64,000 nucleotides of DNA, from positions 90,036 through 154,035 of the forward strand of contig NZ_VOIR01000017.1 of the NCBI RefSeq assembly GCF_007923295.1, in the 5' to 3' direction. The notes beneath the pieces were generated by a model. That model searched no databases. It was not told the DNA's origin and was given only the letters and a program-made list of their open reading frames with translations. Made by a program: the position numbers and the translations under genes. Below, piece after piece: positions 62,701-64,000 of the stretch (position 1 is its first letter; each line of letters begins with the position of its first letter). The stretch comes from Agrococcus sediminis. GTDB lineage: Bacteria > Actinomycetota > Actinomycetes > Actinomycetales > Microbacteriaceae.

Positions 62701-63694
62701 CACCAATGCCGAGTACCTCGGCGTGGTGGGCTACGGCGGCACCGACGTGCGCACCTTCGTCCACGTGACGACCGGTGACCTGACGATGCCGACGCCGGAG
62801 CGCCTCGAGGGCGACGACCGCTACGAGACCGCGGTCGCGATCTCGCAGCACGGCTTCCCGGAGGGCGCTGACGTCGTGTACGTCGCCAGCGGCCAGAAGT
62901 TCCCGGACGGCCTCGCCGCTGCCCCCGCCGCTGCCCGTGAGGGCGGACCGCTGCTGCTGACGCAGGGCGGCGCGCTGCCCGACGTCGTGGCCGAGGAGAT
63001 CGAGCGCCTGTCGCCCGAGCGCATCGTGATCGTGGGCGGCGAGCCCTCGGTCGCGCCCGCGGTCGCCGACGAGCTCGAGGGCCTGGCCGGCACGGTCGAC
63101 CGCGTGGGCGGTGCGGACCGGTACGAGACGAGCCGCCTGATCGCGCAGTACGCCTTCGAGGAGGGTTCGGCGAACGCGTTCGTCGCGACCGGCCGCAACT
63201 ACCCCGACGCCCTGTCGGCGGGCGCGGCAGCCGGTTCGATCGACGCTCCGATCCTGCTGGTTGACGGCCTCCGGGACGGCGCGGATGACGCGTCCGTCGC
63301 AGAGCTCGACCGCCTCGGCGCGGAGAACGTGTACCTGCTCGGAGACCAGAACTCGATGTCGAACGGCATCGAGCTGGACTTCGACCTGCTGGGTCTCGTC
63401 GTCCACCGCTTCGCAGGCTCGGACCGCTACCAGACGGCGGTGCTCGTGAACCAGGAGATGTTCGACGGCCCCGTGCCGGCGATGTACCTGGCCAGCGGGC
63501 AGAAGTTCCCGGATGCCCTGAGCGCCTCGGCGCTCGCGGCCGCCGAGGGCTCGCCGCTGTACCTGGCGAAGCCGACCTGCATCAACTCGGCGATCGTGAC
63601 GGAGAGCCTGCGGCTGGGACAGCCGCCGGTCTTCCTGCTCGGCAGCGAGGCGACCCTGTCGTCCGCCGTCGAGGAGTACGCGATCTGCCCGTAG
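59747..63694 (+). CDS. Secreted subtilisin-like serine protease (S8) with PA domain and C-terminal cell-wall-binding repeats
   Basis: 1315 residues, GTG start after GAAGGA. Signal peptide 1-38 (cleavage near ASA/APP). Inhibitor I9-like propeptide about 50-150. Catalytic triad: Asp in 'VGVLDTGIAPENP' (about 187), His in 'GDGHGSHTASTAAG' (about 282), Ser in 'LSGTSMAAPHVAGLG' (about 615). A PA domain is inserted at about 435-565. Fn3-like and beta-rich pre-peptidase-type regions follow, then from about 1015 three CWB2 repeats ('RLEGDDRYETAVAIS', 'RVGGADRYETSRLIAQ', 'RFAGSDRYQTAVLVNQ') for wall attachment. Probably a surface-bound protease. Confidence 0.93.
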   Translation: MSTLNSKRVRLRSGIALTTALALSAGASVLGAAAASAAPPQPPIDTSGFDSGRYIVVLEDDAMSTYRGGLPNLARTAPLGTDDIDVDSAAANAYAAHLETQQAEVASGIGAQIATNLTVTMNGFVADLSAEQALELARDSRVSQIFPDEMLQIQASPANEYLDLEGLWSQVGGVDEAGAGVVVGVLDTGIAPENPLFAGEPLGTTPGAEPYLDGDAIVFDKGDGSQFVGACETGSQFTAEDCSTKIITARYYVDGFGADNIGTETQEPGEYLSPRDGDGHGSHTASTAAGNAEVAVTSAGGADLGTMSGVAPEARIAAYKVCWSGTDPSSTDDDGCATSDSVAAIEQAVIDGVDVINFSIGGGAATSVATATDVAFLGAAAAGVFVSVSAGNSGPGASTLDHAAPWYTTVAAASIPNYEATVVLPGDERVPGGSITVPMEEGAPEISGPFIYAGDIAADGQDPAEAALCLPGTLDAAEADGAIVLCDRGVNARVEKSQVVADAGGIAAVLVNVTPGSIDLDDHVIPTIHVDAQYRDQLLAAAQTPGTVVSFEAGNTSGIETVAPVVAGFSSRGPALAEGSDVIKPDVASPGVGIIAAGPNPADGEPTYRMLSGTSMAAPHVAGLGAIYLGAHPNASPAEVKSALMTTATDTRNLDGSVSTDPWAQGAGFVNTQSMLDAGLVYENGTADWFGYLRGLGYVLPDSWVGTPMDPSDLNIASIAVGSLAGTQTVTRTVTALEAGSYAVSTSGMSGIDVAVSPSTLEFTEAGQSLSYEVTFTTAGAELGAWTSGFLTWTSSEHTVRSPLAVKPVAVAAPEWVEGMGTVGQTPVSGISGIDGSIPLEANGLAPFQLLGADGGDAGDYFQYVVEIPEGEIAHYFSLDAEDDTADHDLYVLRLNDAGTPVEQFTAATGSADETLLLEDPQAGTYVAIAEVWATGEAGAPSNFELDHVAVGTGQQEGSFRTEPTSIDDTVGGHFTYTAMWNGLDTNAEYLGVVGYGGTDVRTFVHVTTGDLTMPTPERLEGDDRYETAVAISQHGFPEGADVVYVASGQKFPDGLAAAPAAAREGGPLLLTQGGALPDVVAEEIERLSPERIVIVGGEPSVAPAVADELEGLAGTVDRVGGADRYETSRLIAQYAFEEGSANAFVATGRNYPDALSAGAAAGSIDAPILLVDGLRDGADDASVAELDRLGAENVYLLGDQNSMSNGIELDFDLLGLVVHRFAGSDRYQTAVLVNQEMFDGPVPAMYLASGQKFPDALSASALAAAEGSPLYLAKPTCINSAIVTESLRLGQPPVFLLGSEATLSSAVEEYAICP

Positions 63695-63709
63695 CAGCGC
63701 AGTGAGGGA

Positions 63710-63737
63710 GGGGGCGGGGACTTCGGTCCTCGCCCCC
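63710..63737 (+). terminator. Terminator after the subtilase gene
   Basis: GGGGGCGGGGAC (63710-63721), loop TTCG, GTCCTCGCCCCC (63726-63737) with one G-U, then TTCTC. Confidence 0.8.
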
Positions 63738-63784
63738 TTCTCGCTCCGCTAGGATCGCTAGGTCGGCCGTTCGCGGCCGGCTCA

Positions 63785-63869
63785 GGAGGATTCGCCTAGT
63801 GGCCTATGGCGCACGCTTGGAAAGCGTGTTGGGTGCAAGCCCTCGGGGGTTCGAATCCCCCATCCTCCG
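63785..63869 (+). tRNA. tRNA-Ser (anticodon GGA)
   Basis: Class II tRNA with acceptor GGAGGAT/ATCCTCC, anticodon stem CACGC/GCGTG with loop TTGGAAA (anticodon GGA), a long variable arm, T-arm with GGTTCGAATCC and discriminator G. CCA is not encoded. Confidence 0.96.
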
Positions 63870-63878
63870 CCCTTGTGA

Positions 63879-63914
63879 TGAGTCGCGACATAGGTCTCAC
63901 CTGAGTCGCGACAT
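63879..63914. repeat. Tandem TGAGTCGCGACAT repeats just after tRNA-Ser
   Basis: TGAGTCGCGACAT occurs at 63879-63891 and 63902-63914, a 23-base period, each followed by a similar GTCTCAC/GTGTCAC stretch. Such tandem end repeats resemble the termini of IS481/IS3-type elements; nothing more of an element is visible before the terminator. Confidence 0.6.
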
Positions 63915-63927
63915 GTGTCACGAAGAG

Positions 63928-63956
63928 AGAGCCCCTGGCCATCGGCCGGGGGCTCT
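63928..63956 (+). terminator. Terminator downstream of tRNA-Ser
   Basis: AGAGCCCCTGGCC (63928-63940), loop ATC, complementary arm 63944-63956 with one G-U, followed by TCTCGTGTT. The remaining bases to 64000 show nothing I can assign. Confidence 0.7.
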
Positions 63957-64000
63957 TCTCGTGTTGCGCCAGTAGCTGCGTGCCGGGTCGATGGTGTTGG

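Noticed and set aside
59711..63406. A minus-strand frame of more than 1200 codons opposite the subtilase
   Set aside because: Antisense shadow: Arg/Val/Asp-rich with no domain, while the plus strand encodes an intact signal peptide, catalytic triad and CWB2 repeats.

Overview
This 64 kb window is a contiguous chromosomal segment from a high-GC actinobacterium. Codon third positions are almost always G or C and genes are tightly packed with ATGA/GTGA overlaps. The gene set and order (topA-tmk-holB next to a reduced Tad pilus locus, ffs-dnaX-recR, lysC-asd, mqo, MHS and MMPL carriers, CWB2-type wall repeats, short palindromic intergenic repeats) fit the family Microbacteriaceae. A genus such as Agrococcus would fit, but the sequence alone does not prove it. 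I see no prophage, CRISPR array or complete insertion sequence.

Layout. 1-8000: partial ptsI, a YihY/YhjD membrane protein, xthA, trpS-GNAT, lipB-lipA, and a DUF559-type nuclease gene bracketed by two identical-length inverted-repeat elements. 8000-11640: an FMN riboswitch and the riboflavin operon ribD-ribE-ribBA-ribH. 11.8-17.6 kb: MHS transporter, surE-pfkB, and a drug-type ABC exporter (two permeases plus ATPase). 17.6-24.2 kb: an ABC half-exporter, nitronate monooxygenase, gabD behind a GTATAC palindrome, and an MMPL exporter under a clustered operator. 24.2-28.1 kb: pncA, a 53-residue Cys-rich protein under CsoR-like operators, two alpha/beta hydrolases with a glycosyltransferase, and tRNA-Thr. 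28.2-36.8 kb: phosphoketolase, a secreted tripeptidyl-peptidase-like lipoprotein, and holB-tmk-topA. 36.9-39.9 kb: reduced Tad/Flp pilus operon. 40-46.4 kb: acs, RidA, DUF4177, a bifunctional PBP and a metallophosphoesterase. 46.4-49.9 kb: tRNA-Pro, repeats, tdk, LuxR-type regulator, mqo and a small acidic protein. 50-55.5 kb: lysC-asd, dnaX-recR and the SRP RNA. 55.5-64 kb: a DUF2231/cytochrome b5 protein, pta-ackA, a very large subtilase with wall-binding repeats, and tRNA-Ser.

Metabolic links. Phosphoketolase makes acetyl-phosphate, AckA/Pta interconvert acetyl-phosphate with acetate and acetyl-CoA, and Acs recaptures acetate, so four genes here converge on the acetyl node. Mqo is the membrane malate dehydrogenase of the TCA cycle. 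The rib operon supplies flavins to several flavoenzymes in the window (Mqo, nitronate monooxygenase).

Regulation. Many genes have a TANNNT hexamer ending 6-7 nt before the start codon, which predicts leaderless transcripts (at least a dozen examples). Distinct palindromic operators precede gabD, the MMPL gene and the Cys-rich small gene; none of their regulators is encoded in the window.
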